From contig UQFC01000047.1 of assembly GCA_900540335.1 (NCBI GenBank), forward strand, positions 1 to 19,026: 19,026 bases of DNA, read 5' to 3'. Under the pieces are notes generated by a model. That model was not told the origin of the DNA. It saw nothing but the letters and a program-made list of their open reading frames with translations, and ran no database searches. The position numbers were made by a program, and so were the translations under genes. Origin of the DNA: an uncultured Clostridium sp. GTDB lineage: Bacteria; Bacillota; Clostridia; Lachnospirales; Lachnospiraceae. Shown here one piece after another: positions 8,129 through 14,961 of this stretch (position 1 is the stretch's first letter; every line of letters starts with the position of its first letter).

Positions 8129-8228
8129 AAAGGGTGCCGCAAAATACAGTCATTCTGCCGGATACAGCCTTTTGCCTGTTATGCAATCCGCCATATCCGG
8201 TGTGAAAAACCTGTTTGCGACACCCTTT
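8129..8228 (-). terminator. 100-bp nested palindrome, terminator region of pgi
   Basis: Outer arms of 15 bases, AAAGGGTGCCGCAAA (8129-8143) and TTTGCGACACCCTTT (8214-8228), pair with one C/A mismatch on the plus strand but fully (with one G-U) in minus-strand RNA. Inner arms CCGGATA (8158-8164) and TATCCGG (8194-8200) nest within. In the minus direction, that of pgi, the outer stem is followed by TCGATTTTAC. It starts 27 bases after the pgi stop and 6 bases after the 88-aa stop, so it may serve both genes. The 70-base interior is unusually long for a simple terminator. Confidence 0.6.
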
Positions 8229-8255
8229 GCTATTTCATTTATATTTTGTTATCTA

Positions 8256-9605
8256 TTACAGTCTGGCCAGCAGCTTCTCTCTCTCATCCTCATATCCCGG
8301 CTTGCCAAGCAGCGCGAACATATTCCGCTTGTAGCTTTCTACACCAGGCTGGTTAAACGGATTTACACCCAGAATATATCCGCTGACACCGCAGGCAAAC
8401 TCAAAGAAATAGAACAGCTCGCCCAGATAGAATTCGTTCTGTTCCGGAATGCGAACCATCAGGTTCGGAACATTGCCGTCTGTATGAGCCAGAATGGTTC
8501 CGTTCATAGCGCTCTTATTTACAAAATCAACGCTCTTTCCTGCCAGATAGTTCATACCGTCTGTGTCAACATCTTCTTTATTCAGCAGAATCTCTGCCGG
8601 AGACTCTTCTACATTCAGAACAGTCTCAAACATAATTCTTGCGCCGTCCTGAATAAACTGTCCCATAGAATGCAGGTCTGTGGTCAGATCCACTGCTGCC
8701 GGGAAAATACCCTTCTGATCCTTGCCTTCACTTTCTCCGAACAGCTGCTTCCACCACTCAGATACATAATGCAGGCTGGGCTCGTAGTTTGCTACGATCT
8801 CTACGTTTTTGCCCTTTCTCAAAAGAATATTGCGGATTGCGGCATACAGCAGAGCATCATTGGACTCATAGGGAGTTTCCAGAGCTTTCTTTCTTCCGGA
8901 AGCAGCGCCTTCCATCAGTTTATCAATATCCAGACCTGCTGCAGCGATAGGAAGAAGACCTACTGCTGTCAGTACGGAGAAACGGCCTCCTACATCATCC
9001 GGAACTACGAAGGACTCATAGCCCTCTTCATTAGCCAGATTCTTCAGTGCGCCTCTTGCCTTGTCTGTGGTTGCATAAATACGCTTGTTGGCTTCCTCAC
9101 GGCCATATTTTTCAATCAGCATCTCCTTAAATACACGGAAAGCAATCGCCGGCTCTGTGGTTGTTCCGGATTTGGAAATAATGTTGATAGAGAAATCCTT
9201 TCCCTCCAGTACATCCTTTAAATCACGGATATATTTGCTGCTGATGCTGTTTCCTACAAAGTAGATCTCCGGAGCTTTTCTCTTGCTCTTATCCAGAACA
9301 TTGTGGAAGCTGTGGCTTAAAAATTCAATTGCTGCACGGGCGCCCAGATAGGAACCGCCGATTCCCACAACCAGAAGCACATCGGAATCACTCTGAATCT
9401 TTTTTGCTGCTGCTTTGATTCTCTCAAACTCTTCTTTATCATAGTCTACCGGAAGATCAATCCAGCCGACAAAGTCATTTCCCGCTCCGGTCTTGCTGAT
9501 CAGAGTCTCCTTTGCCCCCATAACAGTGCTCTTAAAATTCGCCAGTTCCTCTGCAGATACAAAATCAGCAACCTTGGAATAATCAAATGTTACAGTCTTG
9601 CCCAT
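8256..9605 (-). CDS. pgi: Glucose-6-phosphate isomerase
   Basis: 449 aa, the length of the Bacillus-type enzyme. It interconverts glucose-6-phosphate and fructose-6-phosphate in glycolysis and gluconeogenesis, cytosolic. Visible features: phosphate-binding [13 protein letters not shown] (~79-91) and [11 protein letters not shown] (~143-153), the first family signature [16 protein letters not shown] (204-219), catalytic-loop FGESEGK (~289-295), and the C-terminal signature with [15 protein letters not shown] (~413-427, active-site Lys near 426). The start MGKTVTFDY is chosen because AAGGAGAG lies immediately upstream; an in-frame extension of 14 codons lacks support. It is transcribed from its own extended -10 promoter and ends before the 100-bp palindrome. 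Confidence 0.96.
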   Translation of the reverse strand: MGKTVTFDYSKVADFVSAEELANFKSTVMGAKETLISKTGAGNDFVGWIDLPVDYDKEEFERIKAAAKKIQSDSDVLLVVGIGGSYLGARAAIEFLSHSFHNVLDKSKRKAPEIYFVGNSISSKYIRDLKDVLEGKDFSINIISKSGTTTEPAIAFRVFKEMLIEKYGREEANKRIYATTDKARGALKNLANEEGYESFVVPDDVGGRFSVLTAVGLLPIAAAGLDIDKLMEGAASGRKKALETPYESNDALLYAAIRNILLRKGKNVEIVANYEPSLHYVSEWWKQLFGESEGKDQKGIFPAAVDLTTDLHSMGQFIQDGARIMFETVLNVEESPAEILLNKEDVDTDGMNYLAGKSVDFVNKSAMNGTILAHTDGNVPNLMVRIPEQNEFYLGELFYFFEFACGVSGYILGVNPFNQPGVESYKRNMFALLGKPGYEDEREKLLARL

Positions 9606-9679
9606 AATTTTCTCTCCTTTTCTTCTGTTCCCCGGTCCAATTTCCACAATGCCTCTTGCCGAGAATCATTATTGAATCA

Positions 9680-9688
9680 ATTATACCA
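9680..9688 (-). promoter_or_regulatory. Extended -10 promoter of pgi
   Basis: Minus-strand TGGTATAAT: TATAAT at 9680-9685 preceded by TGG (9686-9688), about 75 bases before the pgi ATG. No good -35 hexamer at the right spacing. The same nine bases form the gdpP promoter core. Confidence 0.6.
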
Positions 9689-9715
9689 TATTCTCCACAA
9701 AAATGCGACACAATT

Positions 9716-10942
9716 TCACACCAAATACTGCTTTAAAATGTCTCCGATCAGCTCTACCTCCTCTGGTCTTAAATCTCTCAGCCAGTTTTCATCAGCTGCA
9801 CGGCTTTTTTCACGACAGGCAGCAATCTGCTCCAGGCTCTTCCTCAAATAATCCAAATCCCGAATCGTCTTCAGCTCCTGATTTTCTCCCGATTCCCCTG
9901 CGCTGCCATTGCCGCAGATACCTGAGGAAACCTGTCTTCTGCCGCCTCTGCCCTCCAATCCGGCTTCTGCCCGTTCCGACTGGATTCCAGTCCTGTTCCC
10001 GGCCTCCTTTTGTCCCCGCTGTTCCAGGGCTGTGCATTCCCTGCCCAAAGCCCTCGTCTCTCCCTGAAGTCCATCTGAAAGATTCTGGCTGTTTCTGTTT
10101 CTTCCATTTCCCCGCAGTCCGCCAAATAAGGTACGTCTTGGCTCTGTCTGACCTTCTGAATCCGCAGTTCCTGCCTTCCCGGCTCCTGCCGGCTTCTCCT
10201 CTCTGGCTCCCGCCGTCTCCATCTGTCCTTCGATTCCTGACCGTTCCTGGACACTTCTGGAGAACACACTGCTGCCGGACATTTCCTGCCCGGTATCTTC
10301 TCCGCCTTCCTCTGCACCAGGCTGTGTTCTGCGAACCAGTTTTCCTTCCCGTTTTCCTATGGTTCTGACTCCACGCAGTCCGGAACGCTCCTGCATACCT
10401 TTATCGCTCCGGCTTCCTTCTCCTGCCATGCTCCGCGCCATTCTCGGATACAGCACATTTTCCAGATAATCCTGAAGCGATGCCTGCAGCTGCTCTCTCC
10501 ATCCTCCTGCCGTACCATTGTCAAACAGCATGGTAATCATTGCCATAAGAACCGAGCCGCCTCCATAGAGCACAATGTAAAAGGTATCCAGCCGGTACCA
10601 GTATGAAAGAAATGCCCCGAGGCCGCCTGCCAGAAGACAAAGCCAGGTCCACTGCATACACAGGCTGCTCCAGCCTGACAGGTTCACACCCATAATCTTC
10701 ATTTCATACAGCTGATGCTCCAGCCATGCTCCGCTGTCAGACATTCCCTGATTCATCCGATATGTATTTTCCGCCTTCTGCCGCAGTTCCTTCAGACTCT
10801 TATTTTTTGTCAGCGCCAGATTTGTACTTTCTTTTATCAGTCTTTTGTAGAAGCGTTTGGTAATCGCTCTCGTCATAATCCCGAGTACACAGATTCCCGC
10901 CAGCACATACAGTGCCTTTCCTGTTTCCAGTAATTGTAACAT
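9716..10942 (-). CDS. Membrane-anchored protein with long disordered Gly/Glu/Arg-rich region
   Basis: 408 aa, family not recognised. One membrane helix at ~5-23, then a charged, probably helical segment (~24-85), two more hydrophobic helices (~94-114 and ~118-140), a short amphipathic stretch (YLENVLYPRMARSMAG), then ~175-355 of low-complexity Gly, Glu, Arg, Ser and Gln-rich sequence, and a C-terminal helical module (~356-408; IRDLDYLRKSLEQI, EEVELIGDILKQYLV). The ordered ends look conserved in style while the middle looks disordered, like an adaptor tethered to the membrane. The start is set at 10942, where GGGGAG is 8 bases upstream; an upstream in-frame ATG at 11035 would run back through the predicted promoter. 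Stand-alone gene with its own promoter; no evident terminator before pgi. Confidence 0.7.
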   Translation of the reverse strand: MLQLLETGKALYVLAGICVLGIMTRAITKRFYKRLIKESTNLALTKNKSLKELRQKAENTYRMNQGMSDSGAWLEHQLYEMKIMGVNLSGWSSLCMQWTWLCLLAGGLGAFLSYWYRLDTFYIVLYGGGSVLMAMITMLFDNGTAGGWREQLQASLQDYLENVLYPRMARSMAGEGSRSDKGMQERSGLRGVRTIGKREGKLVRRTQPGAEEGGEDTGQEMSGSSVFSRSVQERSGIEGQMETAGAREEKPAGAGKAGTADSEGQTEPRRTLFGGLRGNGRNRNSQNLSDGLQGETRALGRECTALEQRGQKEAGNRTGIQSERAEAGLEGRGGRRQVSSGICGNGSAGESGENQELKTIRDLDYLRKSLEQIAACREKSRAADENWLRDLRPEEVELIGDILKQYLV

Positions 10943-10978
10943 AAAAACAGCTCCCCTTTCTTTCTTGATGACATCCCC

Positions 10979-11007
10979 ATTATACCGGGCAAAATCATTT
11001 TTGGAAA
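10979..11007 (-). promoter_or_regulatory. Promoter of the 408-aa membrane protein gene
   Basis: Minus-strand TTTCCA (11002-11007), 17-bp spacer, TATAAT (10979-10984), 36 bases before the chosen ATG. Its presence inside the longer reading frame supports the downstream start. Upstream lies an 8-bp dyad AGAATCGA/TCGATTCT (11021-11028, 11049-11056) with a 20-base loop. Confidence 0.6.
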
Positions 11008-11099
11008 GTTCAGGGAGCCTAGAATCGATCATCAAATTCTGCTAAAATTCGATTCTTAACTTCATATTCAATATGATTTCATGGAATATTTTGTCAATT

Positions 11100-11792
11100 T
11101 TAATACGCTTCAATGAGAGCCTTTGTCAATCTGGTGCTGTGCAAAATAGCCTGGCGTTCAAATTCCGGATAGTCCATAGATGCGCTGTTATCTGCCTTGT
11201 CAGAAATTGCGCGGACAATCAGAAACGGAATTCCATTTAAATATGCCGCCTGGGCAATCGCAGCCCCTTCCATCTCCGTACAGAAGCCCTGGAAGGTATC
11301 TGTCAGCCACTGTTTCTTATCTTTATCTGAAATAAACTGATCTCCGGTCACAATCCGTCCTTCAAAAACACCCAGCTCCGGATTTACCTTTTTGCTGCAG
11401 GCAAGAGCCAGTTCTCTCAGCTTTTCATCTGCCTGAAATGCAAAAACATCCATCTGGGGAATCTGTCCAACCGGATATCCAAATGCCACTGCATCCACAT
11501 CGTGCTGTACAGCATCTGTAGAAAGCACCATATCTCCAATGTTAATTTCTGCTTTCAGTGAACCGGCAATTCCTGTATTTACAATTCCGTCTACCTGGAA
11601 CCGATCCGCCAGAATCTGCACGCACACTGCGGCATTTACTTTTCCAATCCCGGATCTTACAACCACAGCCTCTTTCCCGCCAATTGTTCCCTGGTAAAAT
11701 TCCATTCCTGCCGCCTGAACAATTTTAACATTGTTCATTTCCTTCTTTAACTGGGCAACCTCATCTGCCATTGCTCCGATAATTCCTAACAT
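11100..11792 (-). CDS. mtnN: 5'-methylthioadenosine/S-adenosylhomocysteine nucleosidase
   Basis: 230 aa, matching the ~232 aa of characterised MtnN/Pfs. It cleaves adenine from methylthioadenosine and S-adenosylhomocysteine, feeding methionine salvage and, where LuxS is present, AI-2 formation. Features: MLGIIGAMADEVAQL with the catalytic Glu (E11), RSGIGKVNAA (46-55), VNTGIAGSL (71-79), GDQFI (150-154), TEMEGAAIAQ with ribose-binding Glu (E175), and RAISDKAD with the catalytic Asp (D198). The longer reading frame to 11897 is rejected because it would translate through a terminator stem. AAGGAG lies 11 bases before the ATG, somewhat far. No promoter fits between the upstream hairpin and the start, so expression may depend on read-through from rubredoxin. 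Confidence 0.95.
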   Translation of the reverse strand: MLGIIGAMADEVAQLKKEMNNVKIVQAAGMEFYQGTIGGKEAVVVRSGIGKVNAAVCVQILADRFQVDGIVNTGIAGSLKAEINIGDMVLSTDAVQHDVDAVAFGYPVGQIPQMDVFAFQADEKLRELALACSKKVNPELGVFEGRIVTGDQFISDKDKKQWLTDTFQGFCTEMEGAAIAQAAYLNGIPFLIVRAISDKADNSASMDYPEFERQAILHSTRLTKALIEAY

Positions 11793-11830
11793 AACTGCTG
11801 AATCTCCTTCTCCTCTGTCCGTAATGAAAG

Positions 11831-11885
11831 AAAAAGAATGGCACTGCCTTTTGTCTGCTTTGCAGCCGGCGGCACCATTCTTTTT
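11831..11885 (-). terminator. Terminator or attenuator between rubredoxin and mtnN
   Basis: In minus-strand RNA AAAAAGAAUGG pairs with CCAUUCUUUUU (11875-11885 with 11831-11841). The stem continues with G-U pairs and one mismatch for seven more positions to 11848/11868, around a small CUGC-AAA-GCAG hairpin. The tail is CUUUUUCUUUC. A classical intrinsic terminator placed 25 bases after the rubredoxin stop and about 40 bases before the mtnN ATG. Confidence 0.8.
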
Positions 11886-11910
11886 TCCTGAAATCAATCA
11901 AATTCTGAGC

Positions 11911-12072
11911 TTAGTTTTCCGGCTCAAATACATCTTTTCCAAGTCCGCAAAGCGGGCATACCCAATCCTCGGGAAGATCTTCAAATGCTGTTCCCGGTGC
12001 AATTCCGTTATCCGGATCGCCTACCTCAGGATCATATACATAGCCGCAGGGGCCGCAAACATATTTCTGCAT
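11911..12072 (-). CDS. Rubredoxin
   Basis: 53 aa one-iron electron carrier, cytosolic; in anaerobes it passes electrons to oxygen- or peroxide-reducing enzymes such as rubrerythrin or flavodiiron proteins. Four Cys ligands are present in the canonical spacing: C6-G-P-C9-G and C39-P-L-C42-G, with the conserved [20 protein letters not shown] core and [10 protein letters not shown] start at the ATG at 12072, which has AGGAGG eight bases upstream; a ten-codon extension is open but would place the start before the ribosome site. No redox partner gene is adjacent. Expression ends at the hairpin 11831-11885. Confidence 0.95.
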   Translation of the reverse strand: MQKYVCGPCGYVYDPEVGDPDNGIAPGTAFEDLPEDWVCPLCGLGKDVFEPEN

Positions 12073-12096
12073 AACAAACTCCTCCTGTCTATTGAT

Positions 12097-12117
12097 TTTC
12101 AAATACCTTTCAAATAC
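12097..12117 (-). repeat. Tandem TTTCAAATAC repeat upstream of rubredoxin
   Basis: TTTCAAATAC occurs at 12097-12106 and 12108-12117, an 11-bp period (one helical turn), just upstream of the rubredoxin ribosome site. It may be a regulator binding site; no convincing promoter hexamers were found nearby. Confidence 0.35.
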
Positions 12118-12151
12118 TTCTTACTTATATGTTTTACTATATTTTCAGTGA

Positions 12152-12610
12152 TTATTCAAGATCAAAATTTTCCTGAGTAAAAAATACAGAGCTCTGATTT
12201 TTGACGAAGGTATCTCCGGATATTCCTTCATCACTGCCTCCTGAAAGAAGGCACAAAATGCTCATCAACGGCCGGAATCTTTTATTTGAGAATTTTTTCC
12301 ATCTGATTATTCTCATTCCCGGTTTTGAATCCTCGTCCTCTCCCAGATCTTTTTTTCTTCTTCGTTCATATTCTTCTTCCGTTACCGGCTTGATTCCTCT
12401 TATCTGAATCTGCTCTTTCAGCTTCTCATAGTGACTCGCTGCAGCAGCTTCCATGCTTGAAATTGCATTAGAATCCCGAATCTTTTCTTCTGCCCAGATG
12501 CGTTCTGCCTCATCCATTTCCTCCAGCAGGCTGGCTTCATCGCTGCTGAAAAGTTTCTGGGCCTTCTGTTCTATCGTATACAAATTGTCTGCTCGTTTAT
12601 TCTGTCTCAC
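12152..12610 (-). CDS. Uncharacterised charged protein, possible truncated anti-sigma-like relative
   Basis: 152 aa with GTG start, AGAGGA six bases upstream. Residues 1-95 are strongly charged and helical: LLEEMDEAERIWAEEKIRD, HYEKLKEQIQIRGIKPVTEEEYERRRKK. The phrase KLKEQIxxRGIKPVTEEEY resembles, from memory, the cytoplasmic part of small single-pass proteins encoded beside ECF-like sigma factors in Lachnospiraceae, which then continue into a membrane helix and an outer domain. Here, after RIIRWKKF, only a short hydrophobic run (PLMSILCLLSGG) appears and the rest is unlike a membrane segment, so it may be a degraded or shortened copy. The other two frames do not restore a membrane helix. 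The nearest sigma gene (13897-14493) lies on the same strand beyond murG. Function unproven. Confidence 0.55.
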   Translation of the reverse strand: MRQNKRADNLYTIEQKAQKLFSSDEASLLEEMDEAERIWAEEKIRDSNAISSMEAAAASHYEKLKEQIQIRGIKPVTEEEYERRRKKDLGEDEDSKPGMRIIRWKKFSNKRFRPLMSILCLLSGGSDEGISGDTFVKNQSSVFFTQENFDLE

Positions 12611-12680
12611 TGGCCGTCCTCTTTATTCACGGATTTTCTGCCGCACCCGCTGTTTTCCCTGTTTTCTATTCGATTCGGGG

Positions 12681-12711
12681 TTGACTTTTTAAACATTGCG
12701 GTTAGTATAAT
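12681..12711 (+). promoter_or_regulatory. Promoter region of murG
   Basis: TTGACT (12681-12686) and TATAAT (12706-12711) are near-consensus but separated by 19 bp; TAGTAT (12703-12708) would give 16 bp. Between this and the ribosome site lies a dyad GGGTA-ATCA-TACCC (12729-12742). Confidence 0.5.
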
Positions 12712-12771
12712 AATAAAGTATCACTCATGGGTAATCATACCCTGACAAGATTATTTCCGGAGGCAACTTTT

Positions 12772-13845
12772 ATGAAAAAAATCGTTTTAACCGGCGGCGG
12801 TACTGCCGGACACGTTACCCCTAATCTCGCGCTGCTTCCATCTTTGAAAGAACGCGGTTATGAAATTCATTATATCGGCTCCTACAACGGTATTGAGCGC
12901 AAGCTGATTGAAGGTGCCGGAATTCCTTATGATGGAATTTCCTCCGGCAAGCTTCGCCGTTATTTTGACTTAAAAAATTTCTCTGATCCTTTTCGTGTAA
13001 TAAAAGGCTATGCTGAAGCACGTCGCCTGCTGAAAAAATACCGTCCTGATGTGGTTTTTTCCAAAGGCGGCTTTGTTTCCGTTCCTGTTGTATTAGCTGC
13101 AAAGCACTTTAAAATTCCGGCTATCATCCACGAGTCTGATATGACTCCCGGACTGGCTAATAAAATCTGTATTCCTTCTGCAGCAAAGGTATGCTGCAAC
13201 TTTCCGGAAACCCTTCCCTATCTTCCGGAGGAAAAAGCTGTGCTGAGCGGTTCTCCCATACGGAAAGAACTGTTGGAAGGCGATCGTCTGACCGGACTGC
13301 AGTATGCCGGACTGTCCGCAGAAAAACCGGTTATCCTCGTCATCGGCGGAAGTCTGGGCGCTGTAGCTGTCAACAACGCTGTACGCAGTATTCTTCCCAA
13401 ACTGCTGGAAACATATCAGGTGATACATATCTGCGGCAAAGGGCATCTTGATGATTCCCTCATTGGTCAAAAAGGATATGTACAGTTTGAATATGTCGAT
13501 GCCCCGCTGCGTCATCTCTTCGCTGCGGCTGACCTGATCCTTTCCCGCGCCGGAGCGAATTCCATCTGCGAAATCCTTGCTCTGCGCAAACCCAATGTTC
13601 TGATTCCTCTGTCTGCAGCAGCAAGCCGGGGCGATCAGATTCTCAATGCACGGTCTTTTAAGAATCAGGGCTTCTCTGCTGTACTGGAAGAAGAGCAGAT
13701 GACCGGCGAAACCTTATATCACACTATTCAGGACACTTATGAAAACCGTCAGGAATTCATAAGTGCCATGAATCAGAGTACCTTGTCAGATGCTGTGGAT
13801 ATTGTTATGAATCTGATTGCCTCTTATGCAGAAACATCTGCATAA
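12772..13845 (+). CDS. murG: UDP-GlcNAc:lipid I N-acetylglucosaminyltransferase MurG
   Basis: 357 aa, standard length. It adds GlcNAc to lipid I to form lipid II on the cytoplasmic face of the membrane, the last cytoplasmic step of peptidoglycan precursor synthesis. Two GT-B Rossmann halves: N-terminal GGGTAGHVTPN (8-18, catalytic-region His14), ISSGKLRRY, FSKGGFVSVPVV (96-107), IHESDMTPGLANK (119-131); C-terminal UDP-GlcNAc site GGSLGA (192-197), LILSRAGANSICE (255-267) and SRGDQILNA (285-293). The wording matches the staphylococcal/clostridial MurG subtype rather than the E. coli one. GGAGG is 8 bases before the ATG; the longer frame from 12727 lacks a ribosome site. It stands outside any dcw cluster, and ends 51 bp before the convergent sigma gene. 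Confidence 0.93.
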   Translation: MKKIVLTGGGTAGHVTPNLALLPSLKERGYEIHYIGSYNGIERKLIEGAGIPYDGISSGKLRRYFDLKNFSDPFRVIKGYAEARRLLKKYRPDVVFSKGGFVSVPVVLAAKHFKIPAIIHESDMTPGLANKICIPSAAKVCCNFPETLPYLPEEKAVLSGSPIRKELLEGDRLTGLQYAGLSAEKPVILVIGGSLGAVAVNNAVRSILPKLLETYQVIHICGKGHLDDSLIGQKGYVQFEYVDAPLRHLFAAADLILSRAGANSICEILALRKPNVLIPLSAAASRGDQILNARSFKNQGFSAVLEEEQMTGETLYHTIQDTYENRQEFISAMNQSTLSDAVDIVMNLIASYAETSA

Positions 13846-13882
13846 TTTTACATTCTGTATCCTGCCATATCTGTTTACAGAT

Positions 13883-13923
13883 TTGCCTGAAGCCTCTCAT
13901 TCCGAAGCTTCAGGCAATTTTTT
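13883..13923 (+). terminator. Intrinsic terminator of murG inside the sigma gene end
   Basis: TTGCCTGAAGC (13883-13893) and GCTTCAGGCAA (13907-13917) form a perfect 11-bp stem with a 13-nt loop, followed by TTTTTT (13918-13923). The loop contains the sigma-factor stop codon (13897-13899), and the right arm plus T-run are coding sequence of its last residues (LKKLPEA). Terminates only the plus strand: on the minus strand the tail is A-rich. Confidence 0.85.
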
Positions 13924-14493
13924 CAGATGTCCGGATGCTTCGCGCAGACTGTTTTCTTCAGTCTTCTCCAGTTTTTCCCGGAGGTACTTTCTTCCTCTCA
14001 TCAGCCTCATTCTGCATGCAGCTCCTGAAACTCCAAGAATTGTACTAACCTCGTCCATCGGTCTTCCTTCGATGATATATAAAAAGAATACCACAGCCCA
14101 GTCCCGTTTCATCGTCATTAATGCATTCAAAACATCTTTGTACAACTCTTTTTGAATTACAACTGTACTGAGATCCTTTCCTGACAGAATGCTCAGTTCA
14201 TATCTGAGCACCTGCAGCTGCGCCGGATCCATACTGGCAACACTGCGATTTTCGCGCTTTCTCCAATAATCAATACACAAATTCTTCAGTGTCTTCAGCA
14301 AGGTTGCCCTTATTTTGGAATCCGGCCACGTCAGCGGATAATGCTCGTAGAATGCCAGAAATGCATCCTGAAGCACATCGTCAATTTCATCATAAGGAAT
14401 CCCTCTTCTTTGGGCTATTGTACGCAGCAGCGGATAATAACGGCTGTGTATAGAGTAAAAACGTTCATCCTGAGATTTTATACTTTCTCTCAT
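13897..14493 (-). CDS. ECF-like sigma-70 family RNA polymerase sigma factor
   Basis: 198 aa with sigma regions 2 and 4 only. Region 2: YYPLLRTIAQRRGIPYDEIDDVLQDAFLAFYEHY (~19-52) with the core-binding DDVLQDAF segment, then ATLLKTLKNLCIDYWRKREN (~63-82) for -10 recognition. Region 4: LNALMTMKRDWAVVFFLYIIEGRPMDEVSTILGVS plus RMRLMRGRKYLREKL (~122-175), a helix-turn-helix for -35 recognition. No membrane or sensor domain is fused. Third gene of a likely rhomboid-HIT-sigma operon, 17 bp after the HIT stop; GGAGG is only 4 bases from the ATG. No anti-sigma gene follows directly, since murG occupies the opposite strand; the 152-aa gene further on is a candidate. Regulon unknown. Confidence 0.88.
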   Translation of the reverse strand: MRESIKSQDERFYSIHSRYYPLLRTIAQRRGIPYDEIDDVLQDAFLAFYEHYPLTWPDSKIRATLLKTLKNLCIDYWRKRENRSVASMDPAQLQVLRYELSILSGKDLSTVVIQKELYKDVLNALMTMKRDWAVVFFLYIIEGRPMDEVSTILGVSGAACRMRLMRGRKYLREKLEKTEENSLREASGHLKKLPEASE

Positions 14494-14510
14494 TTTGCCT
14501 CCGTAAATAA

Positions 14511-14933
14511 CTATTCTGCCAGCGCATTCTTCAAAATCCCTGCCGTTTCTTCCAATTCTTCGCTCTCAGCCTTACCCGGATTCCATGCCACCATGACCGG
14601 ACCACCTTCATATCGCGGAATTACATGTACGTGCAGATGGAATACTGTCTGTCCTGCGCTTGTTCCATTGTTCTGAACTACGTTAAATCCACTGGCTCCC
14701 AGCCCTTTTTTCATGGCGCTGCCTATTTTTGCAGCCAGAGGTAAAATCTTTCCCGTCACTGCCATGTCTGCTTCACAGATGTCCTTATAATGTTCCTTGG
14801 GCAGAATCAGAGCGTGCCCCTTTGAAGCAGGCCCCAAATCCAGAATCACCCGAAAATCATCATCCTCATAAACTGTGGATGACGGAATCTCCCCATTCGC
14901 AATTTTACAGAAAATGCAGTTTTCCTCTTTCAT
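14511..14933 (-). CDS. HIT family nucleotide hydrolase/transferase-like protein
   Basis: 140 aa, typical bacterial HIT length. It belongs to the histidine-triad superfamily that hydrolyses nucleotide phosphoramidates, adenylates or dinucleoside polyphosphates. Histidine triad FHLHVHVIPR: H99, H101 and H103. N-terminal CIFCKIANGEIPS gives a Cys pair (C6, C9) that in many bacterial HIT proteins binds zinc together with histidines; ILPKEHYKDI supplies H48. LILDLGPASKGHALILPK-like core (about 29-46) and FNVVQNNGTSAGQ (~83-95) are also hallmarks. Placed between the rhomboid gene (28 bp upstream) and the sigma gene (17 bp downstream), probably co-transcribed. Physiological substrate unknown. Confidence 0.93.
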   Translation of the reverse strand: MKEENCIFCKIANGEIPSSTVYEDDDFRVILDLGPASKGHALILPKEHYKDICEADMAVTGKILPLAAKIGSAMKKGLGASGFNVVQNNGTSAGQTVFHLHVHVIPRYEGGPVMVAWNPGKAESEELEETAGILKNALAE

Positions 14934-14961
14934 TTTGCATTCCCCCCTTTCCTAATGTTTA

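Noticed and set aside
8172..9221. 349-aa open frame on the plus strand
   Set aside because: It is antisense to pgi over almost its whole length, has no ribosome site and a composition unlike a real protein; pgi is certain.
9703..10368. 221-aa Pro/Ser/Leu-rich plus-strand frame and overlapping minus frames at 9810-10317
   Set aside because: They mirror the Gly/Glu/Arg-rich disordered part of the 408-aa gene; composition bias keeps several frames open.
11831..11885. SAM- or SAH-type riboswitch before mtnN
   Set aside because: No conserved core of those classes is recognisable; what is visible is a single terminator-like stem.
11793..11897. N-terminal extension of MtnN
   Set aside because: It would translate the intrinsic terminator stem, and the mature family start MLGIIGAM has its own ribosome site.
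12200..12240. Short minus-strand ORF starting after AGGAGGCAGTG inside the 152-aa gene
   Set aside because: Good ribosome site but only 28 codons, MKEYPEIP..., with no recognisable features; insufficient to call a gene.
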